Part shown: piece after piece, positions 37,444 to 47,405 of the stretch
Numbering within the stretch: the first letter of the stretch is position 1
Layout of the letters: every line of letters starts with the position of its first letter
NCBI GenBank assembly: GCA_041399205.1
Contig: JAWKTK010000024.1
Location: 1 to 64,000 of the forward strand
Direction of reading: 5' to 3'
DNA length: 64,000 nucleotides
Source: JAGQOZ01 sp041399205
Lineage (GTDB): Bacteria > Planctomycetota > Planctomycetia > Pirellulales > Pirellulaceae
Notes under the pieces: model-generated
Databases searched by the model: none
Told to the model about the DNA's origin: nothing
What the model saw: the letters and a program-made list of their open reading frames with translations, nothing else
Position numbers and translations under genes: made by a program

Positions 37444-38715
37444 GTGTCCATGAGTTCAACAAACGCTGTGACCAACGAATCAAAACGGATTCTGTCGTTG
37501 GATCAATTCCGTGGGTATACCGTTTTAGGCATGTTTGTCGTTGACTTCTTAGGACATCAAGCCAGCATTCACCATTTGTTACAACACAATGAAAACTACA
37601 TCAGTTACGCCGATTCGATTTTGCCGGGATTCTTGTTCGCCGCGGGCATGTCCTTTCGGCTGACGTGGCTGAAGCGACGACAACAGCAGCACCTCTCGGT
37701 AACCGTTTGGCAGTTCGTGCGTCGTTCATTGTCGCTGGTTCTGCTTTCGCTCATGATCTACGGGTTTGGCGTATCCATATCCAACAGGGCCGCTTGGAAC
37801 CAAACAACCGTACTGGTCTTCTGCTTCGCGCTCTTGAAGGCTCGGATATGGGAAGTTCTGGCCATTATCGGCATGATCCAAGTGTTGCTGCTGCCCATCG
37901 TGGGGCGAAGTGCAGCCGTTCGCATATTCGGCGCGGTCGGTTTGTTGGCGGCGCACGTGGGCTTGAGCGGATGGTTTAACTTTGCCTTTGTGCATGGACG
38001 CGAAAACTGGTTGGATGCGTGGCTGGGAACGACCGGCCTTCGCTGCTGGGACGGTGGCTGTTTTGGTCTGGTCACCTGGTCGTTTGTCATGTTGCTGGGC
38101 ACGCTGGCATATGACTTGGTGGCCGCACTACGCACGCGGCAAGGTTCGGCTGTCGCGTACTTGGTGTCGACAGGCGTTTTGCTATTGGCTGTTGGACAGG
38201 CGTTGTTTGCATTTAGCGCCATGTACCCCGACACGGTTTCGGCAACAGGAGAATCGGCAACAGGGGAATCGGCGAAACCAAATCAGCGATCCGTTCTGTC
38301 GGATTCGCCTGTGTGGCCAGCGACTGGTTTTGATGCAACTGCATGGCGAAACGGAATCACCGAATCTCCACTAACGCCGCCGCCCAAATTTCGCGAAGTG
38401 AACTATTGGATGGCCAGCAAGCGCACGGTTTCCGTTTCGTTTGTCTTGTTGGCCACGGGTTGGAACGTCTTGGTGTTTGGACTGTTTGTTGCGGTGTCCG
38501 ACGTTTTCCGTTGGCAGTGGCGTGTCTTCCGAGTGCTCGGGCAAAACCCGTTATTAGCCTACATTCTGCACCACATGACGGCGACATCGATCGGAGCGTT
38601 GGTGCCACACGATTCGCCGTTGTGGTTCTGCTTGTTGGGGCTGGCAGTCTTCCTGTGCATTACCTACGCCATGATGGAATATCTGGACCGAAGTCGACTT
38701 TACTTGCGATTATGA
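37444..38715 (+). CDS. HGSNAT-like membrane acyltransferase (DUF5009 / NagX type)
   Basis: 423 residues, about ten membrane helices. The N-terminus has the family hallmark RILSLDQFRGYTVLGMFVVDFLG, and the end has LGQNPLLAYILHHMTA. Homologues include heparan-alpha-glucosaminide N-acetyltransferase, which moves an acetyl group across a membrane onto terminal glucosamine, and bacterial NagX. A periplasmic loop (about residues 262-320) contains a short tandem duplication, ATGESATGESA. The start may be GTG 37444 or ATG 37450. Likely co-transcribed with the sialidase; the pair suggests uptake or breakdown of amino-sugar glycans. Confidence 0.85.
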   Translation: MSMSSTNAVTNESKRILSLDQFRGYTVLGMFVVDFLGHQASIHHLLQHNENYISYADSILPGFLFAAGMSFRLTWLKRRQQQHLSVTVWQFVRRSLSLVLLSLMIYGFGVSISNRAAWNQTTVLVFCFALLKARIWEVLAIIGMIQVLLLPIVGRSAAVRIFGAVGLLAAHVGLSGWFNFAFVHGRENWLDAWLGTTGLRCWDGGCFGLVTWSFVMLLGTLAYDLVAALRTRQGSAVAYLVSTGVLLLAVGQALFAFSAMYPDTVSATGESATGESAKPNQRSVLSDSPVWPATGFDATAWRNGITESPLTPPPKFREVNYWMASKRTVSVSFVLLATGWNVLVFGLFVAVSDVFRWQWRVFRVLGQNPLLAYILHHMTATSIGALVPHDSPLWFCLLGLAVFLCITYAMMEYLDRSRLYLRL

Positions 38716-38818
38716 TCAACGCCGGGCAACCAATTTGGCTGAGTTGATATTGGCGTCGTCGGACGTATTCAGGCGGAATCGGCATGCAAAGCCGTTCCGC
38801 CTGCACGAATGAATGTGG

Positions 38819-41800
38819 TTACAGTCCAAACGGATTGCTCACCGCAATCTGGATCATGGTGCTGTTATTGGTTTCGTCCAATTCGATCACACTGTTGTCG
38901 GGGTCAGCGATTACTTCTAGCCAATAATTGCCGCTGGCGACATCCGTGATGTCAATCCATTGGTCGGGCAAGTTCGAACCGTAGACGTCCGCATATCCAG
39001 TGCTGATACCTTGAACCGAACCACACGTGTTACCGCCTCGTCCATGAACCACGCCGGCGTTGGCCGTGGCATCAGGGAATCGCTGTCGAATATTGATCAA
39101 GCAGAAGCTGGTTTTGCCTCCTTCGGCAATGACTGCGCCAGCAGATCCGTCAGCATTGATGGCGCGAAGGCGATACAGTGCAAACCCTTCAAAATGGATG
39201 TGCGAATGCTCAGGGTGATAAATGAATTCGCCGGCCAAAACGTCGGTGGAACCACCACCGGCTTGGTAAATTCGCTGGTAAACTTCTTGCGTTCCGCCGT
39301 TGACGGCGCCACCCCAAAGCTCCAGCGGACCTGTTCCGGCGTTGGCCACTTCCGTCGAAATCCGCAGTAACGCTCGACCCGGCTGAGTGGTCGTATCCAC
39401 ATAGCGGTTTTCATTCAAGGTGGAAGCAATCGGAGTCAAATCGGGCAAGTACCCGGCGACATCATTGTCGATAATTTCCACTTGCGTTTGGGAAATCGAA
39501 CCAAGTTCAGCACCACCGGTCGGCGACGAAAGTGTGACAAAGAAGCTTTCCGAGTTTTCCGGAGCCGTATCATTTAGGATGGGGATTTGCACTTGAGCCG
39601 AAGTTTGTCCATTGGCAAACTGCACCGTTCCGGAGCTTGACACAAAATCGCTGCCCGCAGCGGCCGTGCCGGATTGCGTCACGTAGTTCACTTGAACGGC
39701 GCCGGCACTACCGATCAAGCGGTTGATGGTCAACGTGGCAACATTGGCGTCTTCGTTCACGCTGCTGGAACTGACGTCCCAAGACAACAGTCCTGGACTC
39801 GCACCAGGGACTTCGATTAGCACATCGTCCAGTCCAGCTTCGATGATACTGCCCGTGCCAGCATCAGCCGCTTCGACCAAAATGCGAATATTCGAACCAC
39901 CCAGTCCGCTCACATCCGCGGACGCCGTCGTCCAGGCGCCCAAGCGTTCGACTGCGGCGCCACGTTCTTCCAAGATCACTGTCGTGCCACGATCGCCGAT
40001 AACGGAAACTCGAAGAAAATCGTCGGCCGTTGTGTTGTTTTGATGAGCGAAATAGTAGTTGAAACTCAATTGCAGCGGAGCACCGTTCGGGAGAGAAATC
40101 ACAGGTGACAAGACCGAAGTAATCCCATTGTCGATATCAAAATCGCCAACGCTGGAGCCCGCCGCTGCTTGGGTCACCAAAGTCCGGTTTCCGCTGGTTG
40201 CCGAACCCAACTGAATAAAGCCATTGCCCGTGCTTGCGGTGGTCGATTGCGGGTCAGCCACTTCCCATTGCCCCGTAATGGCAGTGTCAGTGGCATTGGG
40301 ATTGGTTTGCCAGCCTCGATTTCCTTCAAAGTCGTCAAAAAAGATGGGGCCGGACGGAACCGTGTCATTATCCACAATGATCACTTCGGCAAGATCCGTA
40401 CCCAATGTTGCTCCGCCGGTAACGTTACTGAGCCCCACGACCAGTCGTTCGTCCCCTTCAATTAAGGTGTCATCCACAATGGGAATAGTCACGGTCTGAC
40501 TGGTTTGGCCGTCAGCAAAGGTCAGCGTACCAACGCTGGGAGTGTAATCTTGATTGGCGGTCGCCGAATCAGCAATCGTGGCAAAATCCACAGTCACAGC
40601 ACCAGTCGATCCGCCGACGCGCTGGATGGTAATTGACACGTTGGCCGCGTTTTCGGCAATCTGGTAGCTGGCTTGACTCAGTTGAATGGTACCTCGATCA
40701 ACTGGCTGATCATTGTCGACAATGGTGATCTGCGTGGCGGCCGTGCCTAACGTGGCGCCTCCGGTGACATTCGACAATTCAATACGAAACGTTTCGTCCG
40801 ATTCGAAGAAAAGATCTTCGATCAACGAAACGTCAATGGTCTGTTGCGTGACACCGTCAGCAAACGTCAGCGTGCCGTCGTGTCCGTGAAAATCTTCGTC
40901 GATCGTGGCCGATTCGGAAACAAACGAATAATCCGCTCGAACTGTTCCGGAAGTACCGCCGGTGCGAGTAACCGTGACCAAGACATCCCCGGCGGATTCG
41001 TCAAAGATCAAATAGGGAGTCAGCACACCGATCGTTCCGGGCGGACCCGCCACAGCGTCATATTGAAAGTGACCATTGTTGGTCAGTAATTCCGTTTGAT
41101 AAAAACCAGGCACGACACCGATGCCGTCTTGATAGGTGCCGGTAGACTGGACGTTGGCGGCTTCGGTCTGATAGAGGGTACCGTCGATTTGCAGGTGATC
41201 GACGCGTAGATTCCGATCGATTCCGTTGGCCGGATCCCACAAATCATTGGTGAACGCGACTTGGACTTGTGCCGCTGTTACGGTATCGCTGGCCACATAG
41301 CGATAGGCTTGTGGGGAAGTTGCCACCGAATTCCAAACCGCCACAACCGTATTGTCGATTCGCAATTCCATGTTTTCGTCTCCGGTGGCACCCGACGCAA
41401 GAATCACAATTTCAGAACCGCTGGCGGGCGAATCGGCATATTGAAAGTATCCGTTTCCATGCAGCGTTTCGCTTTGGCGATATCCTGGTGTAATCCCGTC
41501 TGCTGGCAGCCACGTCCCCGTCGAATAAACCGTAGGAGCTTCTGTTTCAAACACCTGGCCGTCTAGCGCGACGTGATCCACAATCAGATTCAAATCAATA
41601 TTGTTGGCCGGATCGTAGACATCGTTGGTGAAGGCAACTTGCACCTGGTCAGCTGTCACGGGACTAGTATGCGTGTAATGGAAGTGACCAAGCGTTGTCC
41701 CCACGTTGGTCCACGACTGCACGACAACTCCGTCAATGCGCAATTCCATCGACTCCGAGCCATCATTTCCATAGGCATGGATGTCAATTTCTGTTCCGTC

Positions 41801-42892
41801 GTTTGCTTGCTCTGCATATTGGAAGTAACCGTTGCCGTGCAGGGTTTCGCTTTGGCGATACCCCGGAGCGATCCCGTCTGCCGGCAGCCAAGTGCCGGTG
41901 GAATACACGGTGGAGCTTTCTGTTTCGAATGACTGCCCGTCGACTTCGATGCGGTCGATTCGCAAGTTACGATCGATCCCCGCAGCGGGATCGTACAAAT
42001 CGTTGGTAAAGGCGACTCGAATTCGATCCGCCGAAACACCGTCCGCGTCGTGTGTGAATGCTTCGAAAATACCGCTCGTGGCGTCTCCTGACACATTCGA
42101 CCAAGTTTGAACCACCACGTTATCAATCAACAACTGCATCTGCTCGTCGCCAGTTTGCCCAGCCGCGTAGATAGTAATGGGCAAGGCTGTGGCAACAGAT
42201 GCGTCCAACGCCGCCACGATGGTGTCACTGACGGATACTATGCCGATGGCTCGTTCCAGTTGCCAATCACCGCCAAATTGCGAGGCTCCCGATCGGTTGG
42301 TAGATCCAGCGACATCCGCACCGGTGAGCTCAGCCAACGTATTAAGCAGCGCAAAGCCTTGAGCCCCATGTGCGGCTTGGCAACCGTACAACAAGAAATC
42401 TGCACCTGGAGCGAGACTTTTGGACCACGCCTGGACTTCGGCCGATCGCTGTTGAAGCATGTCAGCCGATAGGCGACTGGAGCCCAGTTGGATCTCGCCA
42501 GCAGCACCGTGCGTCACGAATTGAACGCTGGCAACGTGCCGACGCTGGGCCAAATGCTGAGTGACTTGACGCACACCATCCATCGTGGGATCAAGCAGGA
42601 CAAGTTCAACACTTTGACCGTCCTGCGCCAGTTGCTGCTGGAGTTCAGCGATATTCGCAAGGTCGGAGTCAATGAACAGGACGGTGGAACAAACATGATT
42701 CGAACTGACGGCGTCTGGTTCGGCACTCTCAGACGAAAGAATCTCGGCGCAGGTCACCACGTCAGCGGCCAACATGAGACGCGGCTCCAGCGTGTTGACA
42801 GACCAAGTCTTTCCGGACGAACGGTGGATTTGACTAGAGCGTGGAGACGAAGTATTTCGGGTGCGAAGTTGTTCTAATGAATGTGGAAGCAT
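38819..42892 (-). CDS. Giant secreted multidomain protein with C-terminal lysyl-oxidase-like domain
   Basis: 1357 residues. In order: export signature NTLEPRLMLAAD (~33-45); DUF4347 (~70-230, LFIDSDLANI ... VQFVTHGAAGEIQLG ... DFLLYGCQ); three repeats of a CBM36/60-like carbohydrate-binding unit (GQTGDEQMQLLIDN, GNDGSESMELRIDG, GATGDENMELRIDN); two Calx-beta domains (DYSFVSESATIDEDF, DFATIADSATANQDY); a jelly-roll-like segment (DDFEGNRGWQTN); a third Calx-beta; and a ~230-residue lysyl-oxidase-like end (PEHSHIHFEGFALYRL, KTSFCLINI, QGISTGYADVYG, QWIDITDV). The HSHIH cluster fits the copper site. Likely a surface or matrix protein that may crosslink amines. The gene is intact and monocistronic. 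Confidence 0.85.
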   Translation of the reverse strand: MLPHSLEQLRTRNTSSPRSSQIHRSSGKTWSVNTLEPRLMLAADVVTCAEILSSESAEPDAVSSNHVCSTVLFIDSDLANIAELQQQLAQDGQSVELVLLDPTMDGVRQVTQHLAQRRHVASVQFVTHGAAGEIQLGSSRLSADMLQQRSAEVQAWSKSLAPGADFLLYGCQAAHGAQGFALLNTLAELTGADVAGSTNRSGASQFGGDWQLERAIGIVSVSDTIVAALDASVATALPITIYAAGQTGDEQMQLLIDNVVVQTWSNVSGDATSGIFEAFTHDADGVSADRIRVAFTNDLYDPAAGIDRNLRIDRIEVDGQSFETESSTVYSTGTWLPADGIAPGYRQSETLHGNGYFQYAEQANDGTEIDIHAYGNDGSESMELRIDGVVVQSWTNVGTTLGHFHYTHTSPVTADQVQVAFTNDVYDPANNIDLNLIVDHVALDGQVFETEAPTVYSTGTWLPADGITPGYRQSETLHGNGYFQYADSPASGSEIVILASGATGDENMELRIDNTVVAVWNSVATSPQAYRYVASDTVTAAQVQVAFTNDLWDPANGIDRNLRVDHLQIDGTLYQTEAANVQSTGTYQDGIGVVPGFYQTELLTNNGHFQYDAVAGPPGTIGVLTPYLIFDESAGDVLVTVTRTGGTSGTVRADYSFVSESATIDEDFHGHDGTLTFADGVTQQTIDVSLIEDLFFESDETFRIELSNVTGGATLGTAATQITIVDNDQPVDRGTIQLSQASYQIAENAANVSITIQRVGGSTGAVTVDFATIADSATANQDYTPSVGTLTFADGQTSQTVTIPIVDDTLIEGDERLVVGLSNVTGGATLGTDLAEVIIVDNDTVPSGPIFFDDFEGNRGWQTNPNATDTAITGQWEVADPQSTTASTGNGFIQLGSATSGNRTLVTQAAAGSSVGDFDIDNGITSVLSPVISLPNGAPLQLSFNYYFAHQNNTTADDFLRVSVIGDRGTTVILEERGAAVERLGAWTTASADVSGLGGSNIRILVEAADAGTGSIIEAGLDDVLIEVPGASPGLLSWDVSSSSVNEDANVATLTINRLIGSAGAVQVNYVTQSGTAAAGSDFVSSSGTVQFANGQTSAQVQIPILNDTAPENSESFFVTLSSPTGGAELGSISQTQVEIIDNDVAGYLPDLTPIASTLNENRYVDTTTQPGRALLRISTEVANAGTGPLELWGGAVNGGTQEVYQRIYQAGGGSTDVLAGEFIYHPEHSHIHFEGFALYRLRAINADGSAGAVIAEGGKTSFCLINIRQRFPDATANAGVVHGRGGNTCGSVQGISTGYADVYGSNLPDQWIDITDVASGNYWLEVIADPDNSVIELDETNNSTMIQIAVSNPFGL

Positions 42893-43193
42893 GTCGGTCC
42901 GCTTGGGGCAGTGGACAAACTTTGAAGCTCGACTTCAGACGCTTGTCCTAACGCAGGGAATGTCTCGACCAAACCGTGTCGGACAAAAGAAAGGGACAGC
43001 TACATGTTCGGCCAGATTCGGCCACGCTGCCACGACTGGGCGTTAGTCTACCAAACTGCCGAACGATCGCGAAACCGCAAATGAGATATTTTCAGAGAGG
43101 ACGAATACGATAACGTCAAACCATGTGAACGTACCACGACTCAAGCCCGCGTAGAGTGAACAAATGACTGGACTGCGCTAAGCATGTGATGCG
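42893..43193. promoter_or_regulatory. Upstream region of the giant lysyl-oxidase-like gene
   Basis: 301 bases between the start of the giant gene and the end of the CheA-like gene, both on the minus strand. The promoter of the giant gene should be here. A 10-base tandem (TTCGGCCAGA, TTCGGCCACG near 43013-43032) is the only repeat seen. No gene. Confidence 0.4.
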
Positions 43194-45581
43194 TTACGCA
43201 AGCACGGATGACGTCACGTTGTGGTCGTCGAGAATCTGCGAATCCGAGAACTCGCTGCCGGAAAGAAGTTCAACGACGCGATCGAGATCGGCTTTGGAAA
43301 CCAGGCAACTTCCGCCCGCATGCCTTACTCGTTCACTAGCCGTTTCGTCTACTTCAGATCGCATCAAAATCACCGGATGATCTTGGAAACGAAGTTCCCG
43401 CCGAATGCGACGAACCAGTTCCGTTCCTTCTAGGTTTGGTAGTTCCATGTCCACGACGATGGCATCAATCCATTGCGACCGCAATAGCTCCATGGCGGAC
43501 GCAGCGTTACGGACCAGATGAACATGAAAGCCGACATTCTCTAATCGCCGTCGCAAACGCTCGCGCAGCACACTGGAATCATCCACAATCAGGACTCGAC
43601 CGCCTGCAGGAATGGCCAGTTTCGAGCGCCCCGCGTTGGCGGCAATATGAGGCGTACCGAAAGGGCGAAAGGCCGCGCCGTCAAACAAGTACGTGAAGCG
43701 ACCGTTGATTTCCATCGCGGTCCTCTGACTTGTGTTGACTTGGTTCGAGTCCACCAGCTTGATCTGAAAGTCACGAGGGACCGGAATGGCGGCCAATGTG
43801 TTGTCGTCCTGTTCAATCACCAGATGGTAGCCGTGTTGAAACTCTTGATGTTGCGAAGATGGCATCAAGTTAACCACAGACACGTTCTGTCCTTGTAGCA
43901 AGAAGTGCGTTCGGCCGGCTCCCGTGACAGCTTCGCACCGAGCGATTCGACGAATCTCACGAACTCGCTGCAGCGGTACCGCAATTTGATTGCGGCGATG
44001 ATCATCAAAGACGACAAACGGTTTATTCGTTGGAAGTGGTTGATCCTGAAGCGTTGTATCGTCCAGCGAACAGGTTCGCCAAAAATTTTGGACCGTCGTT
44101 TGCAGCGCAGCAAAGTCGGGCACAAACGCTTCGCCGCCGCACGCCAAAGAAGTGCCTCGTAACAGGTGCGATGCGTTGGTCTTGCGTGTCAGCGGTCGAA
44201 TGGTAATGTCGCGAGTTTCCAAGCAGCGGTCTACCATCATGCAGAATTCGGTGCCACCCACAGATAAGATCAGTGCCGTGCGAAAACTAGGAAGACCGGA
44301 TGACGGAAAGACTTCGACTAAAGGAAGTTTGCGTGCGCCAAACTGCAAAATAAAGTTGCGACCGACAGGACGTAGCCCATCGGGTGCTTGGCACGCACCC
44401 AGCTGCAGTTGGCGAACAATATGAATCTTGGGAATTGCCAGGCGTCGATTTCCCGTTTCGACAATGACGGCGGGAATGATAGGCAATTTGGTAGGCAACG
44501 TGATTTCAAAGGTTGTGCCGATACCGACGTGCGAACAAACCGCCAGAGTTCCGCCCAGCGCCGCTACGTCTCGGCGAACAATGTCCATGCCAACACCGCG
44601 ACCACTCACTTCACTCACTTCGGTACTGGTACTGAAACCGGGAGAACACAGCACGTCCAAAGGCGAATCCTCCGATGAATGGTTTTGATCAAGTGACGAA
44701 AGATCAATGCCTCGTCCGTCATCGGACAGCGAAACATGAACCTGTCCGTGGCGTTGTGAAATGGACAAAGTGATCTTACCGCTAGGTTCTTTTCCCAGGT
44801 CAATTCTCTTTTCCGGTGACTCGATGCCATGGGCAACCGAATTGCGTACCAGCTGCAAAAGTGGCGCTAACAAACCATCGACAATGGTCCGGTCGGCTTG
44901 AAAATCGGCCGTATGACAATGAAATTCGCACTGTTTATCCAGTTGATGACTGATGTCACGCACAGTGCGTTGGCATGCCATAATCAATGAATCGGCAGAC
45001 ACGGTGCGCACGGCAGACACGGTCTCTTGCAATTGTTCGACGGATTCGCCCATCTCGACCAGAATGGTTCGCAACAAATCCTCAGTGATGTCGGCTTCGC
45101 GAAAGAGTGCCAGTTTTGCGAATAAGTCGTTCGTGATATTGGCTAGCTGGTCTAAGTGGTATCCAGCCGGGACGGAAGCACGGGGCTTCCGGAAAGGCGA
45201 CGCGGCTGCGTCTCGTCGGATCCCGCTGGTGTCATCCGCGAATGCCGATTGGCCCAAATTCGAATTACGCACTTCCATCATCCGGCGAACATCATCGCAG
45301 GCGTTGATCAGGTAGTCGACCGATAGCGGTTGCACCGAATCATCTTCACGGAGATTCTCAATGGCGTTTTCCATTAGATGCGTGGTGCTCAAGATGTCGT
45401 GAAACCCAAAGAACCCGGAGGCACTTTTCAGCGAATGCACAAAGCGGAAAACTTCATCCACTGTTTCTCGGTTTGTTTTGCCGGATTGCTCCATCTGGAG
45501 CAGCAAATGTTCTACTTCGGAAAGCTGATCTCGAGCTTCCTCCAGAAAGCGTTGCGTCAATTCTAGCTCTTCTTGTGACAT
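43194..45581 (-). CDS. CheA-type hybrid histidine kinase with C-terminal receiver
   Basis: 795 residues. Hpt domain with phospho-acceptor His49 (FVHSLKSASGF). H-ATPase domain with N box (LVRNSVAHGIESPEKR), G1 (LSDDGRGIDL) and G2 (VSGRGVGMDIV) motifs. Two CheW-like segments (RRLAIPKIHIVRQL and NQIAVPLQRVREI). C-terminal receiver (VLIVDDSSVLR, VVDMELPNLEG, with conserved Asp pair and phospho-Asp, but lacking an obvious KP loop: SCLVSKAD). It is a soluble signalling kinase of the chemotaxis/Che-like class, but no receptor or CheY neighbour is seen. AGGG precedes the ATG. Divergent from the hybrid kinase at 45773. Confidence 0.9.
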   Translation of the reverse strand: MSQEELELTQRFLEEARDQLSEVEHLLLQMEQSGKTNRETVDEVFRFVHSLKSASGFFGFHDILSTTHLMENAIENLREDDSVQPLSVDYLINACDDVRRMMEVRNSNLGQSAFADDTSGIRRDAAASPFRKPRASVPAGYHLDQLANITNDLFAKLALFREADITEDLLRTILVEMGESVEQLQETVSAVRTVSADSLIMACQRTVRDISHQLDKQCEFHCHTADFQADRTIVDGLLAPLLQLVRNSVAHGIESPEKRIDLGKEPSGKITLSISQRHGQVHVSLSDDGRGIDLSSLDQNHSSEDSPLDVLCSPGFSTSTEVSEVSGRGVGMDIVRRDVAALGGTLAVCSHVGIGTTFEITLPTKLPIIPAVIVETGNRRLAIPKIHIVRQLQLGACQAPDGLRPVGRNFILQFGARKLPLVEVFPSSGLPSFRTALILSVGGTEFCMMVDRCLETRDITIRPLTRKTNASHLLRGTSLACGGEAFVPDFAALQTTVQNFWRTCSLDDTTLQDQPLPTNKPFVVFDDHRRNQIAVPLQRVREIRRIARCEAVTGAGRTHFLLQGQNVSVVNLMPSSQHQEFQHGYHLVIEQDDNTLAAIPVPRDFQIKLVDSNQVNTSQRTAMEINGRFTYLFDGAAFRPFGTPHIAANAGRSKLAIPAGGRVLIVDDSSVLRERLRRRLENVGFHVHLVRNAASAMELLRSQWIDAIVVDMELPNLEGTELVRRIRRELRFQDHPVILMRSEVDETASERVRHAGGSCLVSKADLDRVVELLSGSEFSDSQILDDHNVTSSVLA

Positions 45582-45772
45582 GTCTTACCCTGAAACGTTA
45601 GACACCGATTGGCCAAATTAATAAACAATACAACGCCCCCTATGTTGACGCGCGGAATCGACAGAAACTGTGGTACACTGTGTGGGAACCACGACTTCGT
45701 TTGGGTTTACCTTTTATGGTGACGTAGTTCTACACCTCGTTCGTTTGTGCCTGCTGCTTCGGGAAACCACGT

Positions 45773-47377
45773 ATGCCAGCCAATCCATTGACTTCACACA
45801 TTTTTCGCCTGCTGGGAATTCGTATCTGGAAACACATTGAAGGTTCGCAATTTCGCAACGAACTGAGTAGTGGTTCTCAAGAAACGACAGCGTCCTTTGA
45901 TCTGGACCAGTTTTTTCCACAGTGGATTACCTCCAAGGACGAATGTTTCGAACACTGGTCGCGAGGTGAATCGATGGCGTTGGATTTGGGCGTTTGGCAT
46001 CCGACGCATCCCCAAGAGATTGATGATTCCGCGCTGCGAGTCATCGCGTTTTCTTTGGGCGATGAGCGTTTCTTGCTACTGGTGAATTGGGATCGGGCGA
46101 TCCCGGGGATTACGGATAAATTCCAGACGGCTCGAGAATCTCATCTGCAGCTGACGGAAGCCATCCGACAGCAACGCAAGATCAATGCTGACTTAGAGAA
46201 AGCTCGGCGAGAAGCCATTCAACTGAACCAGATGAAAAGCCAAGTGGTAGCGCAGATGACTCATGAAGTCAGGACGCCCTTGTCTGGCATGCTAGGAACT
46301 TTGGCTTTATTGCAGCGAACAACACTGGACAACCATCAACAACAGTTGGTTGACCAAGCCCTCGGGTCTGCTCGTGATCTGCGAAGAATCAGCAATGACG
46401 TCTTGGACTATTCCAAGATGGAGCTGGGAAAGCTGACGCTCAGCGAACAACGCTATTCACTGGGCGACGTTGTTCGGCAAGTTGTTTCGCAATATCGGCC
46501 AACTGCCGAGACCAAGCAGTTGCAATTGACTTTCGAAGTAGATCCTTCGATACCACCGCTGCTGTGGGGAGACCCCTATCGGTTGAAACAGATTATGAAC
46601 AATTTAGTTGACAACGCACTGAAATTCACGCACCAAGGAATGATTCACATCAACGCTGCATTGGCACCGGGAAACCAACAACAGTTGCGAATTCAGGTCC
46701 GCGACACGGGAATCGGAATCCCAAAGGAAAAACTACAGTCGATTTTTGAGTCGTTTACGCAGGCCCACGCCACCAGCGATTACGGCGGTTTTGGCCTTGG
46801 ACTGCATATCTGCCATCAATTGGCAACGCTGATGAACGGCAAAATTGGCGTGACCAGCCATGAAGAAGGGAGTGAATTCACTGTAACGCTGCCCTTGACG
46901 ACTTGCGACAATGATTCCGACCGTAGCGAAAATTCCGTCGATCCGTTGGCGGATACCACGGTGAAGCCGCTGGACGAAGTTTCCACCAATGTTGGCAAGA
47001 AGAAACGTATACTCTTGGTGGAAGATCACGACGTTAACCGAATTGTTGTCACCGAGATTCTCGAGTCAGAATCGTATATTGTCACGATGGCGACTGATGG
47101 TGAAGAGGCGATTGCGGCGTTTCAGCAACAGTCGTTTGATGGCATGGTTTTGGATTGCCAATTGCCGAAACTCAGCGGTGACGAAGTGGTAAAGCGAGTT
47201 CGAGCGATTGAGCAGGATTCCAAGCAACGAATCCCCATCGTCATGCTGACGGCATACGCACTGCCGTCGTTCAAGGAGTCGCTGATCCAAGCCGGTGCCG
47301 ATGGTTTTGTGGCAAAACCATTCGAACCAGACGAACTAATTCACGAATTAAAGCGAGTCATGCAAAGGAATGCATAG
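45773..47377 (+). CDS. Hybrid sensor histidine kinase with receiver domain
   Basis: 534 residues, no transmembrane helices. An N-terminal sensor-like region (~1-115) is followed by a coiled coil (REAIQLNQMKSQVV). HisKA has the phosphorylated His at ~164 in MTHEVRTPLSGMLG. HATPase_c shows N (MNNLVDNALKFTHQG), G1 (VRDTGIGIPKEKL), F (FESFTQAHATSDYGG) and G2 (GFGLGLHI) boxes. The receiver shows ILLVEDHDVNR, the phospho-acceptor in MVLDCQLPKLSG and the Lys in GFVAKPFEPDEL. Ligand unknown. It lies back-to-back with the CheA-like gene (191 bases), so both may serve one pathway, and is followed by the coiled-coil/OmpA/GTPase genes. Confidence 0.9.
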   Translation: MPANPLTSHIFRLLGIRIWKHIEGSQFRNELSSGSQETTASFDLDQFFPQWITSKDECFEHWSRGESMALDLGVWHPTHPQEIDDSALRVIAFSLGDERFLLLVNWDRAIPGITDKFQTARESHLQLTEAIRQQRKINADLEKARREAIQLNQMKSQVVAQMTHEVRTPLSGMLGTLALLQRTTLDNHQQQLVDQALGSARDLRRISNDVLDYSKMELGKLTLSEQRYSLGDVVRQVVSQYRPTAETKQLQLTFEVDPSIPPLLWGDPYRLKQIMNNLVDNALKFTHQGMIHINAALAPGNQQQLRIQVRDTGIGIPKEKLQSIFESFTQAHATSDYGGFGLGLHICHQLATLMNGKIGVTSHEEGSEFTVTLPLTTCDNDSDRSENSVDPLADTTVKPLDEVSTNVGKKKRILLVEDHDVNRIVVTEILESESYIVTMATDGEEAIAAFQQQSFDGMVLDCQLPKLSGDEVVKRVRAIEQDSKQRIPIVMLTAYALPSFKESLIQAGADGFVAKPFEPDELIHELKRVMQRNA

Positions 47378-47405
47378 GACCAGAACGAGTGGCAGGGCGA
47401 AGAAT

